A DNA stretch of 64,000 nucleotides from Francisella halioticida (lineage in GTDB: Bacteria > Pseudomonadota > Gammaproteobacteria > Francisellales > Francisellaceae), in NCBI RefSeq assembly GCF_002211785.1, contig NZ_CP022132.1:372001-436000 (forward strand). The letters are read 5' to 3'. Shown piece by piece: positions 37,241 through 47,566 of the stretch. The first letter of the stretch is position 1. Each line of letters begins with the position of its first letter. The translations under genes were made by a program, and so were the position numbers. The notes under the pieces are model-generated. The model made no database searches. It was given only the letters and a program-made list of their open reading frames with translations, and was not told where the DNA came from.

Positions 37241-38035
37241 ATGCCTAAAGTAAAAGTTAATGATATAAATATATATTATGAAATAAGAGGCGAGGGTTAT
37301 CCTCTTGTTTTGATTAGTGGTTTTGGCGCTGATCATATTACGTGGGGTAAATTTGCAGATAAGCTTGCCTTGAAATATAAGATAATATTGTTTGATAATA
37401 GAGGTTCAGGTCAGACGGATTGTCCAGATCAAGAATATTCTATGGAACAGTTAGCTAAAGATGTTAAAAATCTTTGTGATTATCTAAATATAGAAAAAGC
37501 AAGTTTTATAGGCTATTCGATGGGAGGCTTCATTGTGCAGCAACTAGCACATGATTATTCAGAATTATGTGAGAATATCATTATATTAAATTCCGCAACA
37601 AAAATTACAAAACATTATAGTTTGTTTATGCAAGCTTTTTATGCACTTTTAAATAATGATACTATAGCGCCAGAAATCTTAGCTAAATTGTTTCTACCCT
37701 GGGCTTATTCAGATAGCTTTTTGTCAAATGAACTTAATGTAGATAAGATTATTGAAACAATAGCAAAAAAACCACATCCATTTACTTTAATAGGATTTAA
37801 GAATCAGCGAAGTGCAGTCGATAATTTTGATTCTACAGGATGGATTAAGACTGTTAGAACACCAGCTTTAATAGTGGGAAGTAAAAAAGATATTATTTTT
37901 TATGAAAAAAATATAAGGAATCTTTTTGAATTAATGCCCAATTCAAAATATTTTAAATTTAAAAATGTAGGTCATCTTCCATACATTGAAGAACCCGATA
38001 AGCTACTTCAGGTGGTGCATGAGTTTATTGGTTAG
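37241..38035 (+). CDS. Alpha/beta-fold hydrolase
   Basis: 264 aa from the ATG at 37241 (MPKVKVNDINIYYE), chosen because AGGATAAAG precedes it and the fold begins there. The oxyanion region is ISGFGADHITWGKF, the nucleophile elbow is GYSMGG (Ser about residue 93), the acid lies near LIVGSKKDIIF and the catalytic His is in GHLPYIEEP. The layout matches 3-oxoadipate-enol-lactonase/BioH-like hydrolases. The substrate is unknown. Monocistronic. Confidence 0.88.
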   Translation: MPKVKVNDINIYYEIRGEGYPLVLISGFGADHITWGKFADKLALKYKIILFDNRGSGQTDCPDQEYSMEQLAKDVKNLCDYLNIEKASFIGYSMGGFIVQQLAHDYSELCENIIILNSATKITKHYSLFMQAFYALLNNDTIAPEILAKLFLPWAYSDSFLSNELNVDKIIETIAKKPHPFTLIGFKNQRSAVDNFDSTGWIKTVRTPALIVGSKKDIIFYEKNIRNLFELMPNSKYFKFKNVGHLPYIEEPDKLLQVVHEFIG

Positions 38036-38130
38036 CATATTTGAAAGTGATAGGTGTTTTTAGTAAAACTTAGGCATGTTTCTGACGTTAGGGTTAGGAT
38101 AATTATTTAAGTTGGACTCTTTTGTTTGGA

Positions 38131-39057
38131 TTACACCCTTAGTATTTCAGCAACCATGCATCTAGCTGTGCCTCCACCAACATCTTCTATAGTTTTTACA
38201 TGGCATGGAAGCCGGGTGCAATGTTGGTCAATAATTTCTTTTTGTTCTTTAGTAAATCCCATATCAGCCATTGATGATAGTATTAAATAGCTGGTGCCTT
38301 GTTTGTTTTTGACTTCAAGAGTGTTGCAGCAGCGTAATAAGATTTGACCAACCGAAATGTCAATGATAATTTTACCTGATTCACTTAAGGCATTAATTAC
38401 CATTTCTCGCTCTTTTTCACACTTAATTGACTCCAAGCAGACAAATATTAATTTTTCTCCTATACTTAGTATCTGAGTCGTTTGAAATACTGGGTTGTCG
38501 GTATGATCATAACTTGTGAAATAGATTAGCTCAAAACCAAGTTTGTCAGCAACTTGTTTTGCGAGTGTTTCGTCAGCGCGACAAGACTTAGATAAAAAAA
38601 CTTTTTTAGAAGAATTGTCAAATACTAGAGCTGCATTACCTTCGAGAGCTCTGCTATAATCGCCACGAAAATCTTCGACTTTGTATTTGATACCCGTATT
38701 GATTTTTAACGTTTTTAATAGCTCTTCTACTTGTACTTCACACCTACGACTTTCTGCGTACATAGGGTAAACAAAGACGTAAGGTTCCCCATTTATAATG
38801 TGTGTTGAAAGCCAGTCATTTGCAAATACCGCATCAGAGGCACCTTTGGGCGACTTCATTGTGATGACTTTTATATTGTGAGATCTAATATAGTTAACCA
38901 TTTCATAGAATTCTTCCTTAGCAAGAAGCTGGATGGCATTGCCTTTGAATTTAACTTCTTTCCTAAACGATTTATTATCAATATCTGTTGCATATGTGGT
39001 AGTTGCAAAATACTCAGGATCTACCATTAAAATTGTGTCTGAAGATTGGGTGAACAT
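38131..39057 (-). CDS. CtlX-like amidinotransferase-fold (arginine-deiminase superfamily) protein
   Basis: 308 aa. The N-terminal MVDPEYF region, PKGASDAVFANDWLSTH (substrate-binding stretch), YAESRRCE, the LEGNAALVFD core Glu and the terminal GGGTARCMVAEI with the nucleophile Cys match the CtlX/DDAH group. These enzymes act on guanidino or ureido groups (arginine, citrulline). Family members have a catalytic His in a YHTN motif just before the SIGEKxxxVCLESI segment; here that position reads FQTT (PVFQTTQILSIGEKL), so activity is doubtful. Length is normal. Confidence 0.7.
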   Translation of the reverse strand: MFTQSSDTILMVDPEYFATTTYATDIDNKSFRKEVKFKGNAIQLLAKEEFYEMVNYIRSHNIKVITMKSPKGASDAVFANDWLSTHIINGEPYVFVYPMYAESRRCEVQVEELLKTLKINTGIKYKVEDFRGDYSRALEGNAALVFDNSSKKVFLSKSCRADETLAKQVADKLGFELIYFTSYDHTDNPVFQTTQILSIGEKLIFVCLESIKCEKEREMVINALSESGKIIIDISVGQILLRCCNTLEVKNKQGTSYLILSSMADMGFTKEQKEIIDQHCTRLPCHVKTIEDVGGGTARCMVAEILRV

Positions 39058-39131
39058 TTCTTTTTCCCGCAGGCTTTCTTATGGTTATAAATATACATTA
39101 TTAGATATTGAAGTTCTATTAAATTGTTTTA

Positions 39132-39626
39132 TCATAGTTTTTTTTCAAAAACGCTAAAAGTAAAATTAAACTCATTTTTATCATCTTTTTCGTATTCTTT
39201 ATAGCCAATGCGTTTGTATTTTGATTTATTCCATTGTGGAAAAAATGCATCAAGAGCATTCATTCTTGTGTCAACCTCAGTTATATATAATCTAGTGGCA
39301 TGCTCTAAGAATTCTTTGTAAATTTGTGCTCCACCTATTATAAAAATTTCATAATGAGGTTTTGATTTGGCGAAATTTAAAATATCTTGGGTATTATTTA
39401 TTATTAGGCATTTATCTTGTTTGTATTTTTTATCTCTAGTTAAGATGATATTTTTCCTATTTGGAAGGGGATGACCAATTGATTCAAAAGTTTTTCTACC
39501 CATTGCAATATAGTTATTCTCTGTAATTTTTTTAAAATTTTTAAGGTCTTCTGATAGTTTCCATGCCAGAGAGTTTTCTTTACCAATACCAAGATTTTTG
39601 TCATATGCGACTATTAATGAAATCAT
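39132..39626 (-). CDS. folA: Dihydrofolate reductase
   Basis: 164 aa. MISLIVAYDKNLGIGKENSL with LAWKLSEDLKNFKK gives the substrate pocket (the usual Asp appears within EDLK). AMGRKTFESIGHPLPNRKNI binds NADPH, FIIGGAQIYKEF is the GGxxxY loop, and the C terminus is HxF-like (NEFNFTFSVFEKK). It makes tetrahydrofolate for thymidylate and purine synthesis and is the trimethoprim target. Normal length. Confidence 0.95.
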   Translation of the reverse strand: MISLIVAYDKNLGIGKENSLAWKLSEDLKNFKKITENNYIAMGRKTFESIGHPLPNRKNIILTRDKKYKQDKCLIINNTQDILNFAKSKPHYEIFIIGGAQIYKEFLEHATRLYITEVDTRMNALDAFFPQWNKSKYKRIGYKEYEKDDKNEFNFTFSVFEKKL

Positions 39627-39689
39627 ATTATTATTTTATTAAGTCATTTCTAAGATATTGTAGCACCTAAAAGAAAGATAAAATACCCT

Positions 39690-39719
39690 TTGTAATTTAT
39701 AAATCAAGTGTGGTAGAAT
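39690..39719 (+). promoter_or_regulatory. Probable rpsB promoter
   Basis: TTGTAA (39690-39695), 18-base spacer, TAGAAT (39714-39719). This gives a roughly 145-base leader for rpsB that contains two hairpins. The -35 is weak. Confidence 0.5.
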
Positions 39720-39725
39720 CTCTCG

Positions 39726-39826
39726 GCTTACACCTTATATGTGTGAGCGAAATGTTTAATTAATAGATCATACATCTTAATAATTAATGCTAGCTTAAAG
39801 GGTGTCTTTTGTGATATTTAAGCTAG
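39726..39826 (+). promoter_or_regulatory. Structured rpsB leader with two hairpins
   Basis: Hairpin 1: GCTTACAC (39726-39733) pairs with GTGTGAGC (39741-39748), 7-nt loop. Hairpin 2: CTAGCTTAAA (39790-39799) pairs perfectly with TTTAAGCTAG (39817-39826), 17-nt loop, ending 42 bases before the rpsB ATG. In other gammaproteobacteria the rpsB leader binds S2 to repress rpsB-tsf; the same role is inferred here. Confidence 0.65.
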
Positions 39827-39868
39827 TTTGAGATGTTAGATATAACCCAAATAATAAGGATTAATAAA

Positions 39869-40600
39869 ATGTCTTTAATGAAAGAAATGTTATCTGCAGG
39901 TGTTCACTTCGGACACAAAAAAGCTTTCTGGAATCCTCAAATGAGTGATTACATTTTTGGAATTAACCATGGTGTACATATCATCAACTTAGAAAAAACA
40001 GTTCCTCTTTTTCAAGATGCTGTTAACTTTGTTGGTAAAACTGTTGCGAATGGTGGTAAAGTTCTTTTTGTTGGTACTAAGAGACAAGCTCAAGATATCA
40101 TAGAAACTGAAGCTAAAAGATGCGGTATGCCGTTTGTAAGTCACAGATGGTTAGGTGGTATGCTTACTAACTACAAAACTGTTAGACAATCTATAAAAAA
40201 ATTAGCTCAGTTAGAAAAGATGAAAGAAGATGGTACTTTTGGATCTTTAACTAAAAAAGAAATGCTTCAGAACCTAAGAACTATTGAGAAGTTAGAAAAA
40301 GTTCTTGGTGGTATTAAAGAAATGGGTGGTATTCCTGATGCTATTGTTGTTATTGATAGCAACAAAGAGCATATTGCTATTCAAGAAGCTAAGAAGCTAG
40401 GTATTAAAGTCGTATCAATAGTAGACACAAACTCAAACCCAGAAAATATAGATTATATAATTCCAGGTAATGACGATGCAGTTAAGTCTATATCTTTCTA
40501 TATGAAGAAGTTTGCTGACGCTATAACTGATGCTCAAGGTTTAGATAGAGCAATTGAAGCAAAGGCTGATGAAGCTACAGAAGCACAAGAAGACAAATAG
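39869..40600 (+). CDS. rpsB: 30S ribosomal protein S2
   Basis: 243 aa from [18 protein letters not shown], where the family start is clear; the upstream in-frame ATG (39833) adds a non-conserved 12 aa. Conserved [24 protein letters not shown] and the zinc-helix region are followed by IVDTNSNP and [11 protein letters not shown]. The acidic tail after about residue 225 is species-specific. It heads the rpsB-tsf-pyrH-frr operon. Confidence 0.97.
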   Translation: MSLMKEMLSAGVHFGHKKAFWNPQMSDYIFGINHGVHIINLEKTVPLFQDAVNFVGKTVANGGKVLFVGTKRQAQDIIETEAKRCGMPFVSHRWLGGMLTNYKTVRQSIKKLAQLEKMKEDGTFGSLTKKEMLQNLRTIEKLEKVLGGIKEMGGIPDAIVVIDSNKEHIAIQEAKKLGIKVVSIVDTNSNPENIDYIIPGNDDAVKSISFYMKKFADAITDAQGLDRAIEAKADEATEAQEDK

Positions 40601-40611
40601 GAGCTAAAGTA

Positions 40612-41481
40612 ATGTCAAAAATTTCTGCTAAATTAGTAAAGGAACTTAGAGAAAGAACTGGAGCAGGTATGATGGAGTGTAAGAAGGCTCTAGTTGCTGC
40701 TGAAGGTGATATTGAAAAGGCTGCTGAAGAGATGAGAATCTCTGGTCAAGCAAAAGCTGATAAAAAGGCTTCTCGTGTTGCAGCTGAAGGTGTTGTCGAA
40801 GCTTATGCTGCTGACGGTAGAGCTGTATTGCTTGAAATCAATTCAGAAACTGATTTCGTTGCTAGAGATGACAGCTTTAAAGCATTTGTAAAAGAGACTG
40901 TGAAAGCTGCTCATGCTGCTAATGCAAAAACTATCGAAGAAGTTTTGGAAGCTAAGATATCAACGGGTGAAACTGTTGAAGAGGCTAGGAAAGCTTTAGT
41001 TGCTAAGATTGGTGAAAACATTCAAGTTCGTAGAGTTAAAACTACAGAAGCTAATAATTTAGGTGCGTACGTTCATGGTGGTAGAATTGGTGTGGTTGCT
41101 GCTTTAGAAGGTGGTGATGAAGATCTTGCTAAAGATATCGCTATGCATGTAACAGCAGCTAATCCTCAGTATATTCATCCTGAAGATGTTCCTGCAGATG
41201 TTGTAGAGAAAGAGAAATCTATCCAAGTTGAGATTGCTATTCAATCTGGTAAGCCAAAAGAGATTGCAGAAAAAATGGTTGTGGGTCGTATGAAGAAGTT
41301 TACTGGCGAAGTTAGCTTAACTGGTCAAGCTTTCGTTAAAGATCCAAGCATCCAAGTTGAAAAGCTTATTAAAGACAAGGGCGCGAAAGTAATTAGCTTC
41401 ATTCGTCTAGATGTTGGTGAAGGTATTGAAAAGAAAGAAGAAGACTTCGCAGCAGAGGTGATGAACCAAATTAAAGGTTGA
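40612..41481 (+). CDS. tsf: Elongation factor Ts
   Basis: 289 aa; the nucleotide-exchange factor for EF-Tu. N-terminal UBA-like helices ([20 protein letters not shown]) and [10 protein letters not shown] contact EF-Tu; the two core subdomains and C-terminal module ([15 protein letters not shown]) follow. It starts 11 bases after rpsB with AGGAGCTAAAG. Confidence 0.97.
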   Translation: MSKISAKLVKELRERTGAGMMECKKALVAAEGDIEKAAEEMRISGQAKADKKASRVAAEGVVEAYAADGRAVLLEINSETDFVARDDSFKAFVKETVKAAHAANAKTIEEVLEAKISTGETVEEARKALVAKIGENIQVRRVKTTEANNLGAYVHGGRIGVVAALEGGDEDLAKDIAMHVTAANPQYIHPEDVPADVVEKEKSIQVEIAIQSGKPKEIAEKMVVGRMKKFTGEVSLTGQAFVKDPSIQVEKLIKDKGAKVISFIRLDVGEGIEKKEEDFAAEVMNQIKG

Positions 41482-41484
41482 TAT

Positions 41485-42234
41485 ATGTCTAACGATTCGT
41501 CAGAATATTCTCAAAAATCTCCAAAACTTAAGAGAATTCTTCTTAAGTTAAGTGGAGAGTCTTTATCTGTAGATCATGGTTTTGGTATAAATGTTGAGTC
41601 TGCAAAGCCTATCGTAGATCAAATTAAAGCCCTTATTGAACAAGGTGTTGAAATAGCTATAGTTGTTGGTGGTGGTAATATTTTGCGTGGTGGTAGAGCT
41701 AATTTTGGTGACAAAATTAAACGAGCTACTGCAGATTCAATGGGTATGATTGCTACTATGATTAATGCTTTAGCTTTGCGTGATATGCTTATTAGTGAGA
41801 AGGTGGATGTAGATGTTTTTTCAGCTAAGGGTATTGATGGTTTGCTTAAAGTGGCTAGTGCATATGAGTTTAATCAGTCACTAGCTGCTGGTAAGGTTTT
41901 GCTTTTTGCAGGCGGTACAGGTAATCCATTTGTAACTACTGACACTACAGCTAGTTTAAGAGCTGTAGAAATTAATGCAGATGCTTTGCTAAAAGCTACA
42001 ACTATTGATGGTGTGTATGATAAAGATCCAAATAAATATTCAGATGCTAAGCGTTTTGAGAAGATTACTTTTTCAGAGGTGGTTGCTAAAGAGCTAAGCG
42101 TTATGGATTTGGGAGCTTTTACTCAATGTAGAGATTTTGGTATTCCAATATATGTGTTTGATTTGACTCAATCTAATGCTTTAGTTGATGCTGTAATTGA
42201 TTCAAAACATGGTACTTGGGTTACTCTAGACTAA
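41485..42234 (+). CDS. pyrH: UMP kinase
   Basis: 249 aa; phosphorylates UMP to [13 protein letters not shown] and [12 protein letters not shown] form the phosphate-binding loops, and [19 protein letters not shown] is the UMP-binding signature. A short Ser-rich N-terminal extension precedes the core. It lies 3 bases after tsf in the operon. Confidence 0.97.
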   Translation: MSNDSSEYSQKSPKLKRILLKLSGESLSVDHGFGINVESAKPIVDQIKALIEQGVEIAIVVGGGNILRGGRANFGDKIKRATADSMGMIATMINALALRDMLISEKVDVDVFSAKGIDGLLKVASAYEFNQSLAAGKVLLFAGGTGNPFVTTDTTASLRAVEINADALLKATTIDGVYDKDPNKYSDAKRFEKITFSEVVAKELSVMDLGAFTQCRDFGIPIYVFDLTQSNALVDAVIDSKHGTWVTLD

Positions 42235-42257
42235 TTTTTTTAAAAGGATTATTTTTT

Positions 42258-42815
42258 ATGATAAATGAGATTCTAAAAGATGCTGAAAGCAGAATGAATA
42301 AGTCTCTGGATGTTTTGGCTAATGATTTAGCTAAAATTAGAACAGGGCGTGCACACCCTGATATTTTGACCCATGTTACTATAGATTATTATGGGTCAGC
42401 TACATCAATTATTCAGGTGGCTAATGTTACGGTCTTAGATGCTAGAACTTTGGGTATTACCCCTTGGGAAAAGGGTCTTTCTGGTCAAATTGAGAAAGCA
42501 ATTATTACCTCTGATCTTGGTCTTAATCCAACTAACTTAGGAGATTCTTTAAGAGTGCCTATGCCTGCACTAAATGAAGAGAGAAGAAGAGAGTTGGTTA
42601 AGTTAGTTAAGTCTGAGACAGAAAATGGTAGAATTTATATTAGAAACATTCGTCGTGATGCTAATAACGATATTAAAGAACTTCTTAAAGAAAAAGAAAT
42701 AACAGAAGATGAAGCAAAAAGAGCAGAAGATAATATTCAGAAAATTACTGATAAAATAATTGCTCAGGCTGACGCGTTAGCGGCTAAGAAAGAACAAGAC
42801 TTAATGGAAGTTTAA
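42258..42815 (+). CDS. frr: Ribosome recycling factor
   Basis: 185 aa from [21 protein letters not shown] lies upstream. Conserved [23 protein letters not shown] and [11 protein letters not shown] mark the three-helix bundle and hinge. With EF-G (fusA, in this window) it splits post-termination ribosomes. The longer frame from 42216 overlaps pyrH and is not conserved. The 245-base gap that follows (42816-43060) shows no gene or clear terminator. Confidence 0.97.
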   Translation: MINEILKDAESRMNKSLDVLANDLAKIRTGRAHPDILTHVTIDYYGSATSIIQVANVTVLDARTLGITPWEKGLSGQIEKAIITSDLGLNPTNLGDSLRVPMPALNEERRRELVKLVKSETENGRIYIRNIRRDANNDIKELLKEKEITEDEAKRAEDNIQKITDKIIAQADALAAKKEQDLMEV

Positions 42816-43060
42816 TCACTAACTAATCCAGATTTATTTACTGCTTCTTTATGTGATTCTCTTCTGCTTTTGGATTAACCTAGTTTTCAAGATTTGATAG
42901 CCTTGTTGGGTCTATTTAAATCGCTAAGTATGATATATTCTTTTATTTTTGGATAATTTGTGTGTGAATTCAAAACGTTGATTTCTTAGTGAGTGGGTTC
43001 TTGTTTTTTTATTATTCAAATACTATTATGTTTGTATCAGTTAATACTTGGGAAGCTTAA

Positions 43061-43858
43061 GTGTCAAATAATAACATTGAAAATAGACAAGCAGCTGTGA
43101 ATGAGGTTCTATACCATATTAAATTGAGCCAACAAATGATAGAGGGTGCTGATATCGCAATACTTCCTGGAGATCCAGGTAGAGTTAAGTATCTTGCAGA
43201 TATGCTAGATGCACAGAATAAATTTCTTGCATGCAATAGAGAGTATGCTTCACATTTATGTACGGTTGGTGACAAAAAAGTGTTAGTTGTGTCAACTGGT
43301 ATGGGAGGGCCATCAGTTGCTATAGGGGTTGAAGAATTAGCAATGATTGGTATTAAGAAATTTATTCGTGTTGGGACATGTGGAACTATTCAGGAGCACA
43401 TAAATATTGGAGATTTAATATTGACAACTGCATCAGTTCGTCTTGATGGGGCATCTATGCATTATGCACCAATTGAATATCCAGCTGTTGCTAGTTTTAA
43501 GCTTAATTCGGGATTGTTTGAGGCCGCTAATAGCTTAAATGTGAAAGTTCATGTAGGTGTTACAGGATCATCAGATACGTTTTTCCCTGGTCAAGAGAGG
43601 TTTGATAGTTATAATGGATATGTTAGGAATTATTTTAAGAATTCAGTTTCTGAGTGGAGAAAATTAAATGTGCTAAACTTAGAAATGGAATCTTCAGCTC
43701 TTTTAACAGTGTGTTCGGTTTTTGGTTTGGATGCTAGTTGTATTTGTATGGTTATAGCGAAGCGTACTGCATCTGAAAAAGTTGATACTAGTGGCTACGC
43801 TGAAGGTATGATGCAAATTATTAAAATAATTAAGAGTTGCATTGAGTCAGTTTTGTAG
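43061..43858 (+). CDS. udp: Uridine phosphorylase / nucleoside phosphorylase family
   Basis: 265 aa from a GTG start with GGGAAG upstream. ILPGDPGRVKYLA and STGMGGPSVAIGVEEL are the phosphate and ribose-binding loops of the NP-I family. RVGTCGTIQE and NLEMESSALLTV (the purine/uridine pocket MES signature) support Udp. It cleaves uridine to uracil and ribose-1-phosphate. It sits between frr and uppS but has its own 245-base upstream gap. Confidence 0.88.
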   Translation: MSNNNIENRQAAVNEVLYHIKLSQQMIEGADIAILPGDPGRVKYLADMLDAQNKFLACNREYASHLCTVGDKKVLVVSTGMGGPSVAIGVEELAMIGIKKFIRVGTCGTIQEHINIGDLILTTASVRLDGASMHYAPIEYPAVASFKLNSGLFEAANSLNVKVHVGVTGSSDTFFPGQERFDSYNGYVRNYFKNSVSEWRKLNVLNLEMESSALLTVCSVFGLDASCICMVIAKRTASEKVDTSGYAEGMMQIIKIIKSCIESVL

Positions 43859-43945
43859 TGTTTGATAGATATTGACGCCTTAGCTCTTGTAATTCTTACT
43901 ATTCTTTCTTATTATTTATCTAATTTAATTTTATTCTAATTAATT

Positions 43946-44668
43946 ATGATTTCGGCTAAGAAAAATACTCTTAGACATATTGCCATAATTATGGATGGTA
44001 ATGGTAGGTGGGCTAAAAGTAGATTTAAGCCAAGAATTTTTGGACATAAAAATGCTATCTCTAGTGTAGATGCTTCGATAGAGTATTGTGCCGAAAATAA
44101 TATCGAAATTTTAACACTTTTTGCCTTTGGTAGAGATAATTGGTTGAGACCAGCCCAGGAAGTTGAAGGTTTAATGGATCTTTTTTGTAAAACGCTAAAA
44201 GATAAGGCGCCTAAATTACATAAAAATAATATATCTTTGAAAGTTATCGGTGATAAAACAAGACTTTCATCAAAGCTTCTAGATATCATTACGGAAACAG
44301 AATCTTTAACAAACCAAAATACTGGTCTAGAGCTGAGATTGGCTGTTGATTATGCTGGTAGATGGGATATTGTAGAGGCTGTTAAATCTTTGGTTAGTGA
44401 TGCTCAAAGTCAGGGAATTTCGCCAGATGATATAACTGAGCAAATGTTTGAAGGGTATTTGGTTGCTAGTGATGTGCCTGTGGACTTACTTGTTCGTACA
44501 AGTGGAGAGGTTCGTCTAAGTGATTTTATGTTATGGCAACTTGCGTATGCAGAAATGTATTTTACGGATGTTATGTGGCCAGACTTTTCTAAGAAAGAGT
44601 TGAGTGGGGCTGTAGAGTATTTTTATTCTCGCCAAAGACGATTTGGTAAGAGCGGTGAGCAGATTTGA
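43946..44668 (+). CDS. uppS: Undecaprenyl diphosphate synthase (cis-prenyltransferase)
   Basis: 240 aa. HIAIIMDGNGRWAK carries the catalytic Asp, GHKNAISSVDASIEYC follows, LTLFAFGRDNWLRP is close to the usual FSxENWxRP, and the C-terminal DLLVRTSGEVRLSDFMLWQLAYAE (shown in part) motif binds IPP. It makes the C55 lipid carrier for peptidoglycan and O-antigen. Followed 13 bases later by cdsA. Confidence 0.95.
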   Translation: MISAKKNTLRHIAIIMDGNGRWAKSRFKPRIFGHKNAISSVDASIEYCAENNIEILTLFAFGRDNWLRPAQEVEGLMDLFCKTLKDKAPKLHKNNISLKVIGDKTRLSSKLLDIITETESLTNQNTGLELRLAVDYAGRWDIVEAVKSLVSDAQSQGISPDDITEQMFEGYLVASDVPVDLLVRTSGEVRLSDFMLWQLAYAEMYFTDVMWPDFSKKELSGAVEYFYSRQRRFGKSGEQI

Positions 44669-44681
44669 TTAAGAGGGATTT

Positions 44682-45476
44682 ATGAAAGAAAGAATTATAA
44701 CGGGTGTTGTGCTCGTAGTAGTAGTGTTTGGTTTTTTACTATATGCATCTGAGTATTTGTTTGGAGTAGGTGTTTTTTTTGTCGCTATACTGTCTGCGTA
44801 TGAGTGGTTAAGGTTGGCAAAAGTTGATCAAGATTCTATTATTAAGTATCTTGTGGTATTTGCGGTTGTAGTTTTTGTTGTTTCTGAGTTTTTTGTTTAT
44901 CTACAATATGTCTTTCCTATATTTTGGTTGTATGCAATATTTAAGTTATGCCAGTACGAGCGTGAAAAGATAGACGCTATTTCATCTAATCAGGTGCTCA
45001 CTATGGGACTATTTACCATAGCTCCTTTTGCAGCTTGTTTGTATATACTGCATAGTAATGGTGTTGCATGGATATTCATGTTTATACTAGTTATAGCTGC
45101 TGCTGATAGTGGAGCGTATTTTACTGGTAAGGCTGTTGGTAAACGCAAGATGCTTCCTAGGTTGAGTCCAAATAAAACAGTGGAAGGCCTTCTTGGTGGG
45201 ATAGTTTGTGCTATTGTGATGGCTATAATATTTCTTTTATATATGGGATTGAGTCCTTTAGAGTATGTTTGTATGGTGTTAATATCAGCTCTTGTTGCAG
45301 TGTTGTCTGTTGTTGGGGATGTGTTTGAGAGTATGATGAAGCGCATAGCTGGCGTCAAGGATAGTGGTAATATTTTACCTGGACATGGGGGTGTTCTTGA
45401 TAGATTGGATGGTTATATGCCTACTTTACCAGTATTTGTATTGCTAGGTTATCTTACTGGTGTGTTTATTTTATAG
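44682..45476 (+). CDS. cdsA: Phosphatidate cytidylyltransferase
   Basis: 264 aa, about eight membrane helices. The C-terminal signature has SPNKTVEGLLGG, then SVVGDVFESMMKRIAGVKDS and LPGHGGVLDRLDGYM, with the catalytic acids. It forms CDP-diacylglycerol, the precursor used by PgsA encoded 460 bases downstream. Confidence 0.96.
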   Translation: MKERIITGVVLVVVVFGFLLYASEYLFGVGVFFVAILSAYEWLRLAKVDQDSIIKYLVVFAVVVFVVSEFFVYLQYVFPIFWLYAIFKLCQYEREKIDAISSNQVLTMGLFTIAPFAACLYILHSNGVAWIFMFILVIAAADSGAYFTGKAVGKRKMLPRLSPNKTVEGLLGGIVCAIVMAIIFLLYMGLSPLEYVCMVLISALVAVLSVVGDVFESMMKRIAGVKDSGNILPGHGGVLDRLDGYMPTLPVFVLLGYLTGVFIL

Positions 45477-45485
45477 GGAGTATTT

Positions 45486-45932
45486 GTGAATATTGAGCTT
45501 AAGTTTTTGAATAAAGAAATTATTAAAGAATTGCCTAAGTATGAAACAGAAGGTTCGGCAGCTGTTGATTTGAAAGCATGTATTTCTAAGAGTGTACTTT
45601 TGAATCCTGGTGAATGTAAGCTTATAGGTACTGGTATAGCTATCAATATTGCAGATCTTAAATATGCTGCGATGATTTTACCAAGATCGGGGTTGGCACA
45701 TAAAAAAGGTTTGGTGCTTGGTAATGGCACAGGCCTTATAGATTCTGATTATCAGGGCGAGTTAAAAGTTTCTTGCTTTAATCGTTCACAAGATATTATA
45801 GAAATAGAGCCTTTAATGAGGTTTGCTCAGCTTATAATTGTGCCTGTTGTTCAAGCAACTTTTAATGTTGTTGAGGAGTTTTCAGAAGAAACAGTTAGGG
45901 CCGTTGGCGGCTTTGGACATACAGGAGTTTAG
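45486..45932 (+). CDS. dut: Deoxyuridine triphosphatase
   Basis: 148 aa, GTG start with AGGGAG upstream. Motifs: SAAVDLKA (1), PRSGLAHKKGL (2), NGTGLIDSDYQGE (3), MRFAQLIIVP (4) and the flexible C-terminal VGGFGHTGV (5). It hydrolyses dUTP to dUMP, preventing uracil in DNA. Placed between two phospholipid genes. Confidence 0.96.
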   Translation: MNIELKFLNKEIIKELPKYETEGSAAVDLKACISKSVLLNPGECKLIGTGIAINIADLKYAAMILPRSGLAHKKGLVLGNGTGLIDSDYQGELKVSCFNRSQDIIEIEPLMRFAQLIIVPVVQATFNVVEEFSEETVRAVGGFGHTGV

Positions 45933-45936
45933 TTTT

Positions 45937-46533
45937 ATGTTCTTTAATATTCCTAACATTTTAACTTTTGGACGTTTAGGTTTAATTCCTTTTATTGTTA
46001 TTTGTTATTATTTTGATTTTCCGCATCATCATGGTATTACGGCTACTTTATTTTTATTGGGAGCAACTACTGATTGGTTAGATGGTTATTTGGCACGTAA
46101 GTGGGAGCAAACAAGTAAGTTAGGTGCTTTTTTGGATCCTGTTGCTGATAAGCTTATTGTAGCTACAGCACTTTGTTTGTTTGTTGAAATGTATCCTTAC
46201 TGGTGGGCTACAATACCTGCAATCATAATGATTTGTCGTGAGATCTTAGTTTCTGCTTTGCGTGAGTGGATGGCTGAACTAGGTCAACGTAGTGTTGTTA
46301 AAGTTGGTATCTGGGGTAAGGTTAAAACTACCGCTCAAATGGCTGCCCTATTTATATTTTTAATTAAACCAGCAATAGATTTTAGGAAATCTATCGATTA
46401 TGCAAGTTTCAATACTTGGTTTATATTTTTAGGATTTTTAATGTTGTATGTTGCTGTTGTATTAACAGTTTATTCAATGTGTAATTATCTGTATGTCGCA
46501 TTTAAGTCAGTTTTTGGAAATTCTAATAAATAA
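45937..46533 (+). CDS. pgsA: CDP-diacylglycerol-glycerol-3-phosphate 3-phosphatidyltransferase
   Basis: 198 aa from MFFNIPNILTFGRL; the longer frame from 45838 lies within dut and is not real. The CDP-alcohol phosphotransferase motif is intact: TDWLDGYLARKWEQTSKLGA followed by FLDPVADK. About five membrane helices. It makes phosphatidylglycerol phosphate from CdsA product. A T-rich stretch after the stop, then 131 bases to rpsL. Confidence 0.95.
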   Translation: MFFNIPNILTFGRLGLIPFIVICYYFDFPHHHGITATLFLLGATTDWLDGYLARKWEQTSKLGAFLDPVADKLIVATALCLFVEMYPYWWATIPAIIMICREILVSALREWMAELGQRSVVKVGIWGKVKTTAQMAALFIFLIKPAIDFRKSIDYASFNTWFIFLGFLMLYVAVVLTVYSMCNYLYVAFKSVFGNSNK

Positions 46534-46664
46534 TTTTTTCTTTTCTTTTTTTTGCTTTTTTGTTATTATTGTTGCCTAGTGCTATTTTTGCATGGGCACT
46601 GCCTTTGTCTAGCATTTGAAATTATTTAAATCAAAAACTGATAAAAAACGGAGAATAATAACTA

Positions 46665-47039
46665 ATGGCAACTATAAATCAGTTGGTGAACAATCCTCGC
46701 AAGAGATCGGTTGTTAAGTCTAAGGTTCCTGCGTTGAAGGCTTGTCCTCAAAGAAGAGGTGTTTGTACAAGAGTTTATACAACGACTCCTAAAAAGCCTA
46801 ACTCAGCACTTAGAAAAGTAGCTCGTGTGAGATTAACGAGTGGTTTTGAGGTAACGAGCTACATTGGTGGTGAAGGTCATAACCTGCAAGAGCACAGTGT
46901 TGTGCTTATTAGAGGTGGTAGGGTTAAGGATTTGCCAGGTGTGCGTTACCACATCGTTAGGGGTGCTTTAGATACTTCAGGTGTTAATAATCGTAAGCAC
47001 GGTCGTTCTAAGTATGGTACGAAGCGTCCTAAGTCTTAG
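46665..47039 (+). CDS. rpsL: 30S ribosomal protein S12
   Basis: 124 aa. [20 protein letters not shown] carries the Lys (KPNS) whose substitution gives streptomycin resistance; the wild-type KPNSAL and [11 protein letters not shown] are seen. It sits at the decoding centre. First gene of the str-type block, preceded by ACGGAGAATAATAACT. Confidence 0.98.
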   Translation: MATINQLVNNPRKRSVVKSKVPALKACPQRRGVCTRVYTTTPKKPNSALRKVARVRLTSGFEVTSYIGGEGHNLQEHSVVLIRGGRVKDLPGVRYHIVRGALDTSGVNNRKHGRSKYGTKRPKS

Positions 47040-47050
47040 TTTGTGTTTAA

Positions 47051-47551
<501 letters not shown>

Positions 47552-47566
47552 TAGGAGAATAGTAAT

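Noticed and set aside
42816-43060. TAATCCA / TGGATTA pair after frr as a terminator
   Set aside because: The loop would be about 40 bases and no T-run follows; likely chance in AT-rich sequence.
45838-45936. Upstream start for pgsA
   Set aside because: It lies inside dut in another frame, and the conserved PgsA start is MFFNIPNIL at 45937.
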